Source: Botrytis cinerea B05.10
Taxonomy: Eukaryota; Ascomycota; Leotiomycetes; Helotiales; Sclerotiniaceae
NCBI RefSeq assembly: GCF_000143535.2
Contig: NC_037315.1
Span: 2,661,907-2,725,906, forward strand
Length of the DNA: 64,000 nucleotides
Direction of reading: 5' to 3'
Below the pieces are notes generated by a model that searched no databases, was not told the DNA's origin, and saw nothing but the letters and a program-made list of their open reading frames with translations. Position numbers and translations under genes: made by a program. Positions 1 through 11,480 of this stretch are shown piece after piece. Each line of letters starts with the position of its first letter. Position 1 is the stretch's first letter.

Positions 1-491
1 TACTCTCCTCGAAGCAAGGATGAATAGGATTCCGTAGATTGTGAAGAAAAACATCTGTATCCAAAGCTGCCAAGCATTTCATGGTGTAGAGATCGAATGT
101 CGTGAAACCGTTGAATCTATTTCTTTGATATGTTTCCAATTCATAATAACTTTCTTTCCAATTGCCCCTCCTTATACTTCGATGAGATTTCGAATAATCC
201 TCCCGAGGCGTAACACCGCTCTTTGCTTCGTTGCCCAATATTCGATGATCGACAGATGCAAATCTTCCTAAGGGTCGGCCGTACTTTTTGGCAAGGCTTG
301 TCCATCCGAGGGTGTAGAGAGATCGTTCGCCTAGAAGTGTAAGTTAGTATTTGGGGTTTTTTCTTTAACAATTGCAAGAGGATAGACGGTTCGGAAAACT
401 TACTCAATGATAGCAATTGTCCTGTGGTATCATAATATATTTTGCCAATTGCCCTTGCCTCATCATATATCACATCTGGTGCGTCTGCCAT
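1..491 (-). CDS. Hypothetical protein, 3' part cut by window edge
   Basis: The model is complement(1..330, 404..491). The start ATG at 491 begins MADAPDVIYDEARAIGKIYY. The first exon stops at a GTAAGT donor (403). The acceptor is CTTCTAG, with a CTAAC branch-like motif just upstream, and exon 2 starts at 330. After splicing the frame stays open with no stop to base 1, giving about 139 residues, so the C-terminus lies outside the window. The visible part has no membrane segment and is rich in charged and aromatic residues. I do not recognise a family. The open frame across a canonical intron is the main evidence that the gene is real. The start is uncertain because an in-frame TGA lies 25 bases upstream of this ATG and a further 5' exon cannot be excluded. 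Confidence 0.5.
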
Positions 492-996
492 ACTTTCGAA
501 ATAATGTTTCCACAATCACCATAAATGGTAATCAAATTCCGGTTCAGCAGGGGGAATTCGTATATATACACTCAGGTAAGGACTTTATATATGACCATGA
601 CCACAATTCACTCTCAAGGTTGGCCTCTTCTTTCAATTGATGCAATTTAATAAAGATTTGATTTATCTAAATGTTGAATGTGATTTTGCGACTTGCAGGC
701 AATTCAATAATTCTTTGTCTGCAACCAGCCAACAGAAGACTATCGCATCTAAAAATTAATAGTAAATGCCTTCGAAAATCCAAAGATCCAAAGATCAATG
801 AATGAAAGAATGAAAAATAGAATGGCTCGAATTAGACAAAGAAGTTTTTAGATACATCAAGAAACAATTCGATTACTCTGATTGTCAAGAAAGGTTGCAT
901 TATTAACGCAGTTGAAGGAAAAAATAATTCAAAGTGTCTCTCCGACGGAGCGTTAATTTGTACACTTCTGCAGAACCAGTAGCAGAGATCTTTGTC
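492..996. other. Intergenic, no gene seen
   Basis: The stretch lies between the 5' end of the edge gene and the 3' end of the SAT4-like gene. It is moderately AT-rich arm sequence, and only short open frames without start context or family resemblance are present. Confidence 0.5.
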
Positions 997-2358
997 TTAC
1001 TCATCAAAGAACCTATCTTGTATATCTCTCTGTCGTTCTGCCCAATGAGTGTCTGCCGGGTACTGCGCTGCAGGGTGTTGTCCTTTTGAGTCTTGTTCAG
1101 TTCGAGTCTCCTGATATGTCTTGCTAATTACAGTTCCCATGGTCCCTCCTACAGTCGTAACATCAAGACCAGGATATAATTTTCTAGACTTTCTCTCTTC
1201 TGACGGATCGCTTTCTGTCAATTCCTCACTTCTCTTCACAGGATCTTTTGTTTCCTTCTCTTTTCTTGCAACTCTGCATCCTAAATAAAATTTTGTTTTT
1301 GAACCGTAGTTTCGGAAAAGCCTTGCGAAATGTGGTATGCCTGTGATGATGAGACCAATGGCGTGTTCAGTGATGGTAACTATCCATATTGCTGTAATAT
1401 ACCAAAAATGATCAGGATGAACATTAACATAAACTCGCCAATAGATGTTCATGCCTGCGGATAGAACTGCTCTACTGATCATCAATACAAAACTACTTTC
1501 ATCGAAAACTGAAACTTACAAGAAGCCTGTACTAAAGATCAATAAGATGCCCATTTTCTTCCGCATCGTCATCGATTTCAGTCTGCTCACTGCCACCATC
1601 GGAACCAGGAATAGAAATACGTCAGTTATTAGACCGAAAATCCCCTTCGGTAGGTTAAGAGTCTGCACTTTCTGAGTGTTGGATGCAACATAATATCTTG
1701 AGAGTGGAAATCCCCAGATAGCATCGAGGATGGTAATAACGGTGTAAAACAAAGTGACCATCGTTATACCAATATAACACATTGTCCGGATTAGTTTGAG
1801 GGGGTTAAACACTTCGAGGTACATTAAGAATATGGTGATTTTGATTAAACCAATAGATATAGGAGGTAGTAGGATACCTAGAGCTATCGATGCACGACTG
1901 CGGAAAGATATCGATTTGTATACTGAGGCATCCCATGAATGAATGCCGGTCTGACCAAAACCGGTCGCCCCAATCTATAACATGATCGAGGATTCAGTTC
2001 AAATCTTGAAGCTAACGTTGGGTATTGGGAGACTTCATATGGATTTTATGCTCACCAAGATACTGACAAAGCTACCAACGGTAGTCAGAACAGCGAATGT
2101 AAAGATAATGTCGCTCCAAGCCCACTTAATAGGATGTACTAATTTAAAGATTACCCATATTCTTACGAAAATGCAAATTGCTATTATGCCAAAACCGATA
2201 CCACAGAACACCCACAGAATAGGACGTATATTGACCGGATTTGCAAAGTTAGAAGTCACTCCTGCTGGAGGAGGAATGATTCCAATTACCGCAAGAACTG
2301 AGTTCGGTATTTGAGTGACATCGATGGCTTCGGCACGATGGAAGACCAATGGAGTCAT
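997..2358 (-). CDS. SAT4/rhodopsin-like 7-TM integral membrane protein
   Basis: Three exons, complement(997..1471, 1520..1974, 2056..2358), encode 410 residues. Introns have donors GTGAGC and GTAAGT and acceptors TATAG and AGTAG; the frame joins exactly. Hydrophobic segments fall at about residues 47-70, 80-101, 131-155, 165-189, 212-231, 241-262 and 273-298, giving seven membrane spans. A charged cytoplasmic tail of about 110 residues follows (KEKETKDPVKRSEELTES). The layout of a short N-terminus, seven spans and a polar tail matches the fungal rhodopsin/SAT4-type integral membrane protein family (often named PTH11-like or DUF3328-neighbouring in annotations). Members are large-family orphan membrane proteins, some implicated in surface sensing. 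Ligand and function are unknown here. No CFEM cysteine domain is present at the N-terminus. Confidence 0.82.
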
Positions 2359-4087
2359 GACAGTGGCCTTTCAAAAGATGAGATGTGAGATGCTTTTGAT
2401 GATCAAATTTGTAAACCTATTTATAACGGAATTTATACTTTTTGGCTCAGTCGTTTGAAGAAGTAGGGCAAGAAGGTAAGTGAGTAGCTTGAAGGTTTGC
2501 TAGGGAGGAACCATGGCTACTAAATAATCATGTAACCACACAAGATGATCTAAAAGAGACCAATAGGACCCAGATCTGTATGTAGATGTTGAACTTGTAT
2601 AGAGATCTCCAAATTCAAGTACTTCTTCTTTATCTTTTCAGAAGGCAGTGCAATCATATGGCATTTGCCGAATTGATTCGTTTGGTAGTATATTGAGCAT
2701 CGGAAAATGCCTCATGACGGAACATGGCTAATACCGGAAAACTAACGAATTCTTTCATGTTTGAAAGTAAATTTTCTAATTCGAAACAATATTAAGAATC
2801 GATAACGATTTGTGATGCTGACGGGTGTTTAAGGCCCCTAATTAGATTTTGGATGTGTAAACACCGAGGAGAGAGACCACTTGTAAACCCCCTTGAGTAT
2901 TGCCGAATCATTCTGATCACATGATACTGGACTCGTTATCAGCATGTCTTGGATTTTCTCACAAGCTCTCTCAAGATTTTGAAGCAGTTTAGTATATACT
3001 GCACACATCGTTTAAAAGCCTTGGATTTTTGGCTAAAAATCATGTGAGTACTGTATTAATTGAATGAATGTGGCGGCACATAGCGGAGTATAAAGAAAGG
3101 AAACCTTCTTTTCCGATATAAATAGAAATGTTCAAGGAAACCCTGGGGCGGCAATTGTCGTGCAGCATTCAGTAATTCTCTCCACTAGCAATCCAGAGGC
3201 CAAGTTTGACAAACAGCTACAATACGATAGACATTGAGTGTTTCCATTTAAAACATCAAAATACGATGTGTCGTGCATTGAAAAGTATGGAAATGCAAAG
3301 AATAAGTAGTTTTAGTGAGATGACGCACAAGTGAACTGACTGAAAGTGAGTTCAGAGCGGATGCACTTGCATTCACATCGTTCCTTTAGTAAAGAGGTAT
3401 ATTCATAGAGAGAAACTAAGAAAACAAAGAAAGAAAGAAAGTAGATGACAACAATGACACTCATGTAACCTTCACGACCACCCAAAAGCGAAACCAGGTG
3501 ATGCCAGTACAAAGAATAGCCAGATTGAGATGGTGATTGATCTTTATGGGAACTGGTTTTCCTCTGGGTTCTACTTCCGTTGTGAGATTTCCCCGATCTG
3601 ATTGAAGTTGAACCAGACCCGCGAGCCTTTTGAACTCTGTACTGTTCAACAAACTGAAATCGAGAAGTAACCCAATGCGCTGGTATTGAGTTCTGTCACT
3701 GGACTACATGTCACAAATTGTTGTTCGTTAAGTGGGAACTATTAAGAATCAACATGAAAATTTGTGGATTCATAAATGAAGGCACTTAGCATGCGATGTA
3801 GTAAATGTTCCGTACCTGTTAGGTTCATGGTGTAGTGAGGTCCTAGATTTCATCCAGTCCATGCGATAATCAATCACGAGAAGTCTCCCATTTTCATGGG
3901 GCCAAACTGAAAGATCATGAACCAAGAAAACATAAAACGTTTGTGTGTCCGAGTATCATTAATGCTTCTGAAGATAATCCATAGTCGCTGGCCTTTTTTC
4001 GAATATTGCAGCCTGATATGAATATTATACTTTTGAAATAAAAACAAATTAGAACCAACTGCGTGACGGAAAACTACCCATTTTCCC
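2359..4087. other. 1.7-kb intergenic region, no supported gene
   Basis: Normal-composition sequence lies between the SAT4-like gene's start and the Lcp5 stop. Two small minus-strand frames (3312-3512 and 3461-3652) overlap each other, and neither resembles a family nor shows a convincing start or intron. I leave them out as genes. Confidence 0.45.
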
Positions 4088-5203
4088 CTACTTTCTACTG
4101 GTACCTCGATCCTTTCCTCTACCATCCAGCATCTTAAACCTCTTTTGAAAACCTTCACCAGTTTGCATACCACTCCCTCTGGGGCCATCCTCGACACTTC
4201 TCTTTCTGCTCTTCTCCAGAACATCCTTCATCCCACCACCGCTACCACTCTTTCTCTTCGTCAACCTCTCAATTCTATCAATACCCTCACCCAATCCCCT
4301 CCATTCTTCACCACCGTATCCAGCATCTTGTCTTCCACCAGCTTTGTTTTTCTTCGCCCGATCCTTTTTGTTTTCCTTTGGTAATCTCGTGTAATTTCTT
4401 TCTTCATATTCTCTTCTTTCATCATCCTCCTTCTTTTCCTTGTCACTCTTCGATCTTCGGCCGCCAGCTATAATGTTCGAACCAATGCTGGCCTCAGCAA
4501 TTGGAGCAGCAGATAATTCTGTATTGATAAATTCATCCAAGGTTGCAGATTTGTTCGCTTTCTTGTCTTTCTTTTCGCGACGTTCGGTGGTAGGCATAGC
4601 AGTTGCAGTGATGCGAGGAGGTTTGTAAATACCATCAGAGGAATGCTTCGAATCATCTTCGGTGGCAGCGGCAGGTCTAAGAAGAGATGAAGGATTTGGT
4701 CGGTATTGTAGATCATCAATTTGCGAGTTCTCGAGAGGTGCTCCATCTCCATCTGCATCGCTATCATCCTCAGATTCTGAATCGTCTTCATCGCTTGGCG
4801 CATCACCTTTAGTTCCAATTGGTTTTGGTGTAGGCGCAAGAGCTCGAATGGCATCGTCGGACGCTCGGAGTACTTTATCGATTTGATATTTTAGTCGACC
4901 TTCCAGTGGTCGAACGCCCTTCTCAAGGTATACCCTCAATTCCACCAACTTCTTCACCACCGCATTATCCAATTCTTCTTCGTCCTCGCCTGACACATCT
5001 TCTTTTTGGTTCCTGATCTTGAGAATTATAATAAAGACTAAGTTTTGGAGATATGATAGAAGAAGCTCATTTTTCACATCTAAGAGTGAAATACCATCAG
5101 TGGGAGGTTTGATAAGTGAACTCTCTGGGGCTGATTCAATGGCCGAATTCAATGATTGTGTAAGAGTGGTCAATAATGCCGGAAGGGAAGTTTCGACGGC
5201 CAT
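4088..5203 (-). CDS. LCP5: Lcp5/neuroguidin, U3 snoRNP-associated ribosome biogenesis factor
   Basis: A single uninterrupted exon encodes 371 residues. The N-terminal ~110 residues carry the Sas10/Utp3/C1D domain, including the family hallmark GISLLDVKNELLLSYLQNL (about residues 37-55) followed by a leucine-rich helix. The middle is acidic (runs of D/E around residues 135-155). The C-terminal half is basic and Lys/Arg-rich, containing RREYEERNYTRLPKENKKDR and a Gly-rich end, as in other Lcp5/neuroguidin proteins. Family knowledge: Lcp5 associates with the U3 snoRNP in the nucleolus and is needed for early 18S rRNA processing in small-subunit assembly. Length is close to yeast Lcp5. A divergent 559-bp intergenic region separates it from the TM9SF gene. 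This housekeeping gene anchors the left part of the window as ordinary chromosome arm. Confidence 0.9.
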   Translation of the reverse strand: MAVETSLPALLTTLTQSLNSAIESAPESSLIKPPTDGISLLDVKNELLLSYLQNLVFIIILKIRNQKEDVSGEDEEELDNAVVKKLVELRVYLEKGVRPLEGRLKYQIDKVLRASDDAIRALAPTPKPIGTKGDAPSDEDDSESEDDSDADGDGAPLENSQIDDLQYRPNPSSLLRPAAATEDDSKHSSDGIYKPPRITATAMPTTERREKKDKKANKSATLDEFINTELSAAPIAEASIGSNIIAGGRRSKSDKEKKEDDERREYEERNYTRLPKENKKDRAKKNKAGGRQDAGYGGEEWRGLGEGIDRIERLTKRKSGSGGGMKDVLEKSRKRSVEDGPRGSGMQTGEGFQKRFKMLDGRGKDRGTSRK

Positions 5204-5762
5204 GATTTCGTCGTTACGTTTCTTTCAATTGAATGTAACGTGGACAAGAACGCGTTGCGTATGATTTATCGGGTTATGAAGAATTGTAAGAGTTTCCACT
5301 TGAAAGAAGAAGATTTCAATTGATTGTATCGATAAGAAAATTAATTTGTCCAGGGGAATAAATTTCTGTTTGCGCCGGCCAAATATTAATCCTTTTCCGT
5401 GTTTCATGCGGCCGCTGCGGCGAGGCCAGATTAATTGAAAGCCAGCCCGTTCAAGTTCCCCAGAGTGGTAGCAAGTAACAACCAAGGAGTTTATCAAGTT
5501 GATTTATTTCGATATCAACATCTTATAATTATTTTCTCAAAGTTTGAACAATTTCCTAGCTATTATCAAGCCCACCTCATATGAGAGAATTTACACATTA
5601 CTTCTTTGCTGGCAGTTTATGCTGAATTCAACATAAGGATCAAGGGTTGGATCTTCGTAAGCTCCCCTTTCACGCGCAGTGTTTCCCTTATGATTTCCCG
5701 AATTATAATTTTACTCTCAAATCGTATCAAGCTCACAAACCGCCAGGTAAACACTCTTCACT
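5204..5762. promoter_or_regulatory. Bidirectional promoter region between LCP5 and the TM9SF gene
   Basis: The 559 bp between two divergent start codons must contain both promoters. It is pyrimidine-rich upstream of each ATG. I see no sharply defined TATA box that I would place with confidence. Confidence 0.45.
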
Positions 5763-7752
5763 ATGCGTTTAAAAGACCTCAGACCGTCTGCGGCCCTTAT
5801 TGCGACCTTTCTCGTCGCTCCCGAACCATCTTCAGCTTTCTACCTTCCTGGTGTTGCGCCGACATCATACTCACCCGGCGCCAAAGTTCCCTTATTTGTG
5901 AATCGACTTACACCTGTTGGTTCTTATGATGATGGCCAATTAAGATCAGTAGTGTCTTTCGATTACTATCACCCGGCCTTCCATTTCTGCAGACCAGATC
6001 CAAAACCAGAATATGTCTCGGAAAGTTTGGGTAGTATTCTTTTCGGCGATCGCATCATGACTTCGCCCTTCAACCTGAAGATGGGAGTTAACGAGACATG
6101 TACACAACTTTGCGAAGAGAAGAAGTTTGATCAGAGCTCGGCACATTTTGTGAACAGAAGGATACAGCAGGGGTTTGCGCTCAATTGGTTGGTTGATGGC
6201 TTACCAGCAGGTCAGTTGATTGAGGATGAAATTACACAAACGAGGTTCTATAGTCAAGGATTCGCATTGGGGAGTAGCGATCAGAAGGACATGCACTTGA
6301 ACAATCATTATGATATCTTTATCGACTACCATGAGGTATCTGCTGGTCAAATGAGAGTTGTTGGTGTCATTGTTCAGCCTTCCTCGAGGACAATGAATGA
6401 AAATCCAGGGGACCCAGAATGCGGTGCTGGAGGACCAAAAGTAGTCCTTTCAGAATCTGGAGAGACAGCCGTCACGTATTCGTATAGTGTCTGGTGGCAA
6501 CCATCCACAACGGCTTGGGCTACCAGATGGGATAAATACCTTCATGTTTTTGATCCCAAAATTCATTGGTTCTCTCTGATTAACTCGGCTGTCATTGTGG
6601 TATTTCTCGTCATCACAGTCCTTTCGATTCTTATGCGAACTTTGAGAAAAGATATCCAGAGATATAATAGACTCGATTCGATCAACCTTGATGACTTATC
6701 AGGAACATCTGTTGCTGTCGAGGACGGAGTCCAAGAAGATTCTGGATGGAAATTGGTACATGGAGATGTGTTCCGTACACCAGGACGTCCATTGATTTTG
6801 AGTGTATTTCTCGGCAATGGAGCTCAATTGTTTGTTATGACGGGCTTCACAATTGCCTTTGCACTTTTGGGATTCCTTTCACCATCCAATCGTGGATCTC
6901 TCGGTACTATTATGATCCTTCTGTATACTGTACTCGGTTTTATCGGAGGATATACTTCAGCCCGCGTATACAAGTCTTTTGGTGGTGAACAATGGAAGCT
7001 CAACATTGCTTTAACTCCAACGCTCGTTCCGGGTATCGTCTTTAGCACATTTTTCCTTCTTAACCTATTTCTTTGGGCCAAGGAATCCTCTGGAGCAGTA
7101 CCGTTCACAACAATGCTCGTCATCGTTGCTATATGGTTCTTCTTCTCCTTGCCTTTATCATTTGCCGGAAGTTGGGTTGGGTTCCGTCAACCACCTATCG
7201 CATCTCCAGTCCGCACCAACCAAATACCACGTCAAATTCCTCCTTCCACATCGTACATGCGTCCAATTCCATCCATGCTTCTCGTGGGTATCTTGCCATT
7301 TGGGGCAATCTTTGTTGAACTTTACTTCATCATGTCTTCCATTTGGTTCTCAAAGGTTTACTACATGTTCGGCTTCCTCTTTTTATGTTACGGTCTCATG
7401 ATCATTACCTGCGCCGCTGTCACTGTTCTTATGATATATTTCTTACTTTGTAGCGAAAATTATCACTGGCATTGGAGAGCATTTATGACGGCTGGTGCCA
7501 GCGCTGGTTATGTGTTTGCAAATGCCATGATCTACTGGGTGACAAAGCTACAACTTGGTGGCTTGGCTGGTAGTGTACTTTACATTGGGTATAGTGCATT
7601 AATCTCGTTTTTGTTTTTCATCCTTACTGGTAAGTTTACAATCCACAACAATTCCATTCGAGATTATACTAATAAGCCATTCAGGTTCAATCGGATATTT
7701 CGCTTGTTGGGCTTTTGTTCAAAAGATTTATGGATCTATTAAAATCGATTAG
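5763..7752 (+). CDS. Transmembrane 9 superfamily (EMP70/TM9SF) protein
   Basis: Two exons, 5763..7629 and 7685..7752, encode 644 residues. The frame also reads through the intron for a short distance. The GTAAGT donor at 7630 and CATTCAG acceptor restore the conserved family C-terminus ending GSIKID. A signal peptide occupies about residues 1-25 (cleavage near SSA-FYLPG). A large luminal domain follows, with the typical VNRLTP, FDYYHPAFHFC and LFGDRI segments, and then nine membrane spans from about residue 268. The terminal K-x-D (KID) matches the Golgi/endosome COPI-binding retention signal known for TM9SF proteins. Family members act in sorting of glycine-rich membrane-span proteins, cell adhesion and nutrient or metal homeostasis. 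The length is typical and no key region is missing. Confidence 0.92.
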
Positions 7753-8386
7753 GGTGTGATTTGGTTGGGTCACAACGTCCCTCCATAAGATCATGACATG
7801 TTCGATTATGTGAGATTGCGGGCACGCTGGAAGGGTTTCAGAGCAAGGCAAGTCGTCTATGTACCATAAAGCTGGATTTTTCTTGATTTCGGTGGTATCT
7901 TCAATTCAATCCGTGTGATGCGATGATTAAAATATTTATAGCGACGGCGGTCCAAAGAGGCATGGTGAGGTGCAAAGGCGTTTGATTAGGGTGGGATGTA
8001 TTAGTACACAGTGAAAATGAATTATTACTTTATTGTGTCATGTTTTCGGCGGTCTGGAAATGATAAGTTGCTATTGAAGGCCATGTGCAACAACTATTAC
8101 GTTGTCATCTTTGTCTACTTATGGCACTAGACTTGTTCTCTTTTTGTCAGGTAAGCACTTTACTGTGTTGGCATTATTTCAGTGGATACTGCTATGTTAT
8201 CATTACTCAAGATTGGTAAACCAACTGTTGGTCTTATTTGTTTTCTTTTACAAGTATCTGTGTTCAGACATTGCCATCAAGGAAAATAATATTCACATTG
8301 CAGAATATCTCGTCTTGTTTTCATTCGTTTCTCTTCCTCTCTTGAATATCTTTACAACCTGAAGTCCAGACATTATTGCTCTGAAG
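7753..8386. other. Intergenic region between TM9SF gene and FAD oxidase
   Basis: The stretch holds the 3' flank of the TM9SF gene and the 5' flank of the oxidase. A T-rich open frame (8102-8362) has no family resemblance and most likely is 5' flanking sequence of the next gene. Confidence 0.45.
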
Positions 8387-9931
8387 ATGCCTAGTTTTGT
8401 TCAACTCTCGCAGCTGAAGGAAATCTTGACTCCTACTTGCAAGATCTTGACAGATCCCAATGATCTCAATTTTGCAGAGTATCTGAAGCGATGGACGGAC
8501 ATTGACTTGAAGACTCCTGGAGCTATCGTACTACCTACTTCAGAGATTGATTGCCAAAATATTGTGAGAATTCAAAGCACTCAAACATTGGCCTTTTCCT
8601 AACGTGAGAATAGGTTACATGGGCGTCGAAATACTCTATACCCTTCGTGACAAAAAGTGGTGGTCATAGTGCATGGTCTACTATTGGAAGTGACGGCATC
8701 ATCATTGACTTGAGTTTATACAAGGCTATAGAGGTGTACGCAGAGTCTGGCACAGCAATCATTAAGGGGAGCATTCTCTCTAAAGAAGTAGCAGTAACTC
8801 TTGCGGATGCTGGTTTCTTCACTGGTATGTATTATTTAGTCCACTGTTAGAACTCTAGGGAAGTGTGGTTGACATTACATCTAGCTTTGGGAAACGGTAA
8901 CACAGTGGGCGCTATTCCATATTTTCTTGGTGGTGGTTGTTCCATTACTTCTTCTATTACTGGTTTTGGATCAGACCAGATTATCTCAGCTCGTGTCATA
9001 ACTGCAGATGGAAAATTGTTAAATGTCACTGATGACACATACCCGGATCTTCTTTACGCCATACGCGGAGCTGGACAACATTTTGGTCTCGTAACACAGC
9101 TCGTCATCAAAATTCATCCTTTGAAGAACCTTGGAAACGATGACGGGGTTATTTGGGTTGGAAGTTTTGTCTTTCCACTTGATCGTGCTAGCGAAGTGAC
9201 TTCTGTCATGAAAAATTTAATGAACAATGATCGATATGCAACCGCTGGTCTTATGATGATTATGGCGCCACCCCCGGCACGAAATCCATGTTTGGTTATT
9301 GCGGCTCGTTACACCGGAAACCCTGACGATGCGGCATTGGCATATAAAAATATATACGACCTGGAACCACTTATTGCTAATGGAGCGCCGGTACCAATTC
9401 AACATGCAAGCGATAGAGGGGAAGCACTCGCGGCTAAAGGGGGCTTTAAACAATTCGGTATTGTTGGCCTGGATCAGTTCGACGAAGAAGCCTTTCTTCA
9501 AACAATTGCGGTTTGGACGGAGATGATTTTCCAATGTCCAGATGCAATAAATACTGCATTCAATTTCCAATGGGATTCTAGGCCGGTAAAGAGACCTGAT
9601 ATTGAGTCAGCCATGTGTCTCCATGACATTAGGTACTGGCAGTAAGTGAATAATTCTTGATTTCACAAATGTTTGGCAAGCTAATATTACTAGAAACAAT
9701 TTCATCTGGCACACTGAATCTAAGAATCGATCGAAAGTTGACGAGTTTAATGATCGTTCTATTGCAATAATGCGTGGTAATGATGATTCAAATTTTGTAG
9801 ATTTTCAGAATGGTACTCGAATTGGACCTATTGAGCGGAGATTTAGAGGAAACGAAAGGATTACTAGATTGAAGGCCTTGAAGAGAGAATGGGATCCAAG
9901 AGGTGTATTCACGTCTGAATTACTCAATTAA
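8387..9931 (+). CDS. FAD-linked oxidoreductase, BBE type
   Basis: Four exons, 8387..8563, 8614..8824, 8885..9641 and 9694..9931, encode 460 residues; each boundary is GT-AG and the frame is kept. The FAD_binding_4 (PCMH) fold is clear. The motif KSGGHS at residues 73-78 places His77 at the position that binds FAD covalently in berberine-bridge-type enzymes. GNTVGAIPYFLGGGCS (134-149) is the second FAD loop, and GAGQHFGLVT follows. The C-terminus REWDPRGVFTSELL is the BBE domain. The second covalent attachment Cys is Asn135 here, so a single 8-alpha-histidyl FAD bond is expected. No signal peptide is seen, unlike secreted carbohydrate oxidases. The substrate is unknown. No polyketide synthase or peptide synthetase lies nearby, so a biosynthetic cluster role is not supported. 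Confidence 0.87.
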
Positions 9932-10738
9932 TTTACAAATACAGATCCAAAAAAAAAAGATTCAATTTTGTCGATAAAATCTATTTGAGGATGTTGATTA
10001 TTTGATCATGAGGTTGCCATATTAGTTGATAAGATATAGTTGGCCTTAAAGAACTTATTCGTAGTGTTAGGTTCTTGTAAGTTTAGCAATCATAATACAA
10101 AAACACTTATACCTGTAGCAGCTCTTGACATCGAATTTGACAATAAAATACACCCTAGGAATGTTGAGTCTCTAAAAGTGAAGCTTCACCTAAGGGGAAG
10201 AGAGAGTGATGCGAAGGGATAGTTGTGAAGTGTCTAACCTGCTTGAACCACGATGTCGATTTTAATAATGAGAGTGACTTGGGAATATATAGATAGTGTT
10301 TTCATGGGTGTGAGACATATCGACAACATATGTCAAAAACCTGAAAATTGAATTTTATGCTTACCAAAATTATGATTGCGGATATTGATTGCCAGGAGTG
10401 AAGGAGACATTAGCATAGGGACTTCATAGCCTGTTAATGAAAATCGATCACTTGGCGGCTTAGATACAGTATTGAAACCGAGGCAGATGTATAGTAATCA
10501 AGGCAGATGTTTATAGTAGTGGGGTGTTCAGAATGCAACCCTACCAAATGCACGGCAATCTCAACTAAAACACGACTTCCAGCACTTTCATATCATGAAC
10601 AATATTCATCTCTTCACTCGTCATTATGCTTGACCATCTAACCTCAATCTCGCTCGCAATTAGATATGTTACACCATGACTTACGTTAAACAATTTCATA
10701 AAAATATATTTATTACTTGCTTTAGGGTTTACCGAAGT
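9932..10738. other. Intergenic transition to the AT-rich subtelomere
   Basis: No supported gene. Small frames at 10040-10222 (+) and 10565-10759 (-) lack family resemblance. The segment ends with TTTAGGGTTTACC immediately before the subtelomeric repeat copy at 10739. Confidence 0.45.
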
Positions 10739-11381
10739 CCCTGTGGTGACAGAATCCACGATTGACGAAGTGGCCGCTTTGTCAGCCCCACAAAATATTC
10801 AATATTTTTATAATGTATTGAAAAAAGCGTTTTTAAAGTATTGATTAGAGGGCTTTTTTTTTTCATAAATGATTAGAAATTTTTATTTCAAAGGGATTTA
10901 GTGAAATTCTTGAATTCTAATTTGAATTCTAGTTTAAAATGATCAATATTTTATTTATATTGAATTCGATTAGTAATTGAAATGAATATAAATATATAGA
11001 CTAGAATTAAATAAATAATATATATAAATAGTATATTCTATATAATATAATATAATAATAAAACTTCTAATTGAAAAATAAAATAAAAATAAAATAAATA
11101 ATCATCTCCTTTAAACTTTTGATTAATATCTTCTTCTTCCCTTCTAACTTTTATATTTACTCCCTCCTTTTTATTTAGTTTTTACACTTACTCCTTTTTC
11201 ATTTGTTTTTTTAATGTTTATTGAATTCTGAAATCTCTAAAACCTTTTAGAACTCCCATTTTCTTTTTTTCTATTAAAAGTTAATACTAAATAAATCTCA
11301 ATCTATATCGATTTCATTCGTTATTAATAAATTAGCTATATCATTATTAATGAATTAAATATATTATAAATATAATATATA
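10739..11381. repeat. Subtelomeric direct repeat D, copy A
   Basis: This segment aligns along its whole length with 61336-62016, in the same orientation. Both start CCCTGTGGTG and share GATTGACGAAGTGGCCGC, then AATATTTTTATAATGTATTG, a TTCTTGAATTC cluster and pyrimidine-rich tracts. Copy A is the more degraded: most differences read C-to-T or G-to-A, such as GTGACAG for GTGGCAG and CCACGA for CCGCGA. No coding frame is present. It marks the switch from chromosome arm to AT-rich block. Confidence 0.85.
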
Positions 11382-11429
11382 ACAAATAATTGATAAATCG
11401 CATATTGAAGTTGAAGAGTATAAATTGAG

Positions 11430-11480
11430 TTAAAAGTAATATATTCGGTAATATAGTATACTCGGTGTTAAACTACGTTA
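11430..11480. mobile_element. Orphan terminus of the TA-target MITE family
   Basis: The sequence ends CGGTGTTAAACTACGTTA. Its reverse complement equals the first bases of the MITE copy at 31019. No matching second end is visible upstream, where repeat D lies, so this looks like a broken copy. Confidence 0.5.

Noticed and set aside
3312..3652. Two overlapping minus-strand small ORFs as a gene
   Set aside because: They are in different frames, have no family resemblance, and no convincing intron joins them.
4145..5264. Plus-strand open frames opposite LCP5
   Set aside because: They are antisense shadows of the strongly biased Lcp5 frame and encode no recognisable protein.
8387..9931. The FAD oxidase as part of a secondary-metabolite cluster
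   Set aside because: Neighbours are housekeeping genes and subtelomeric repeats, with no synthase, transporter or regulator of the expected type.
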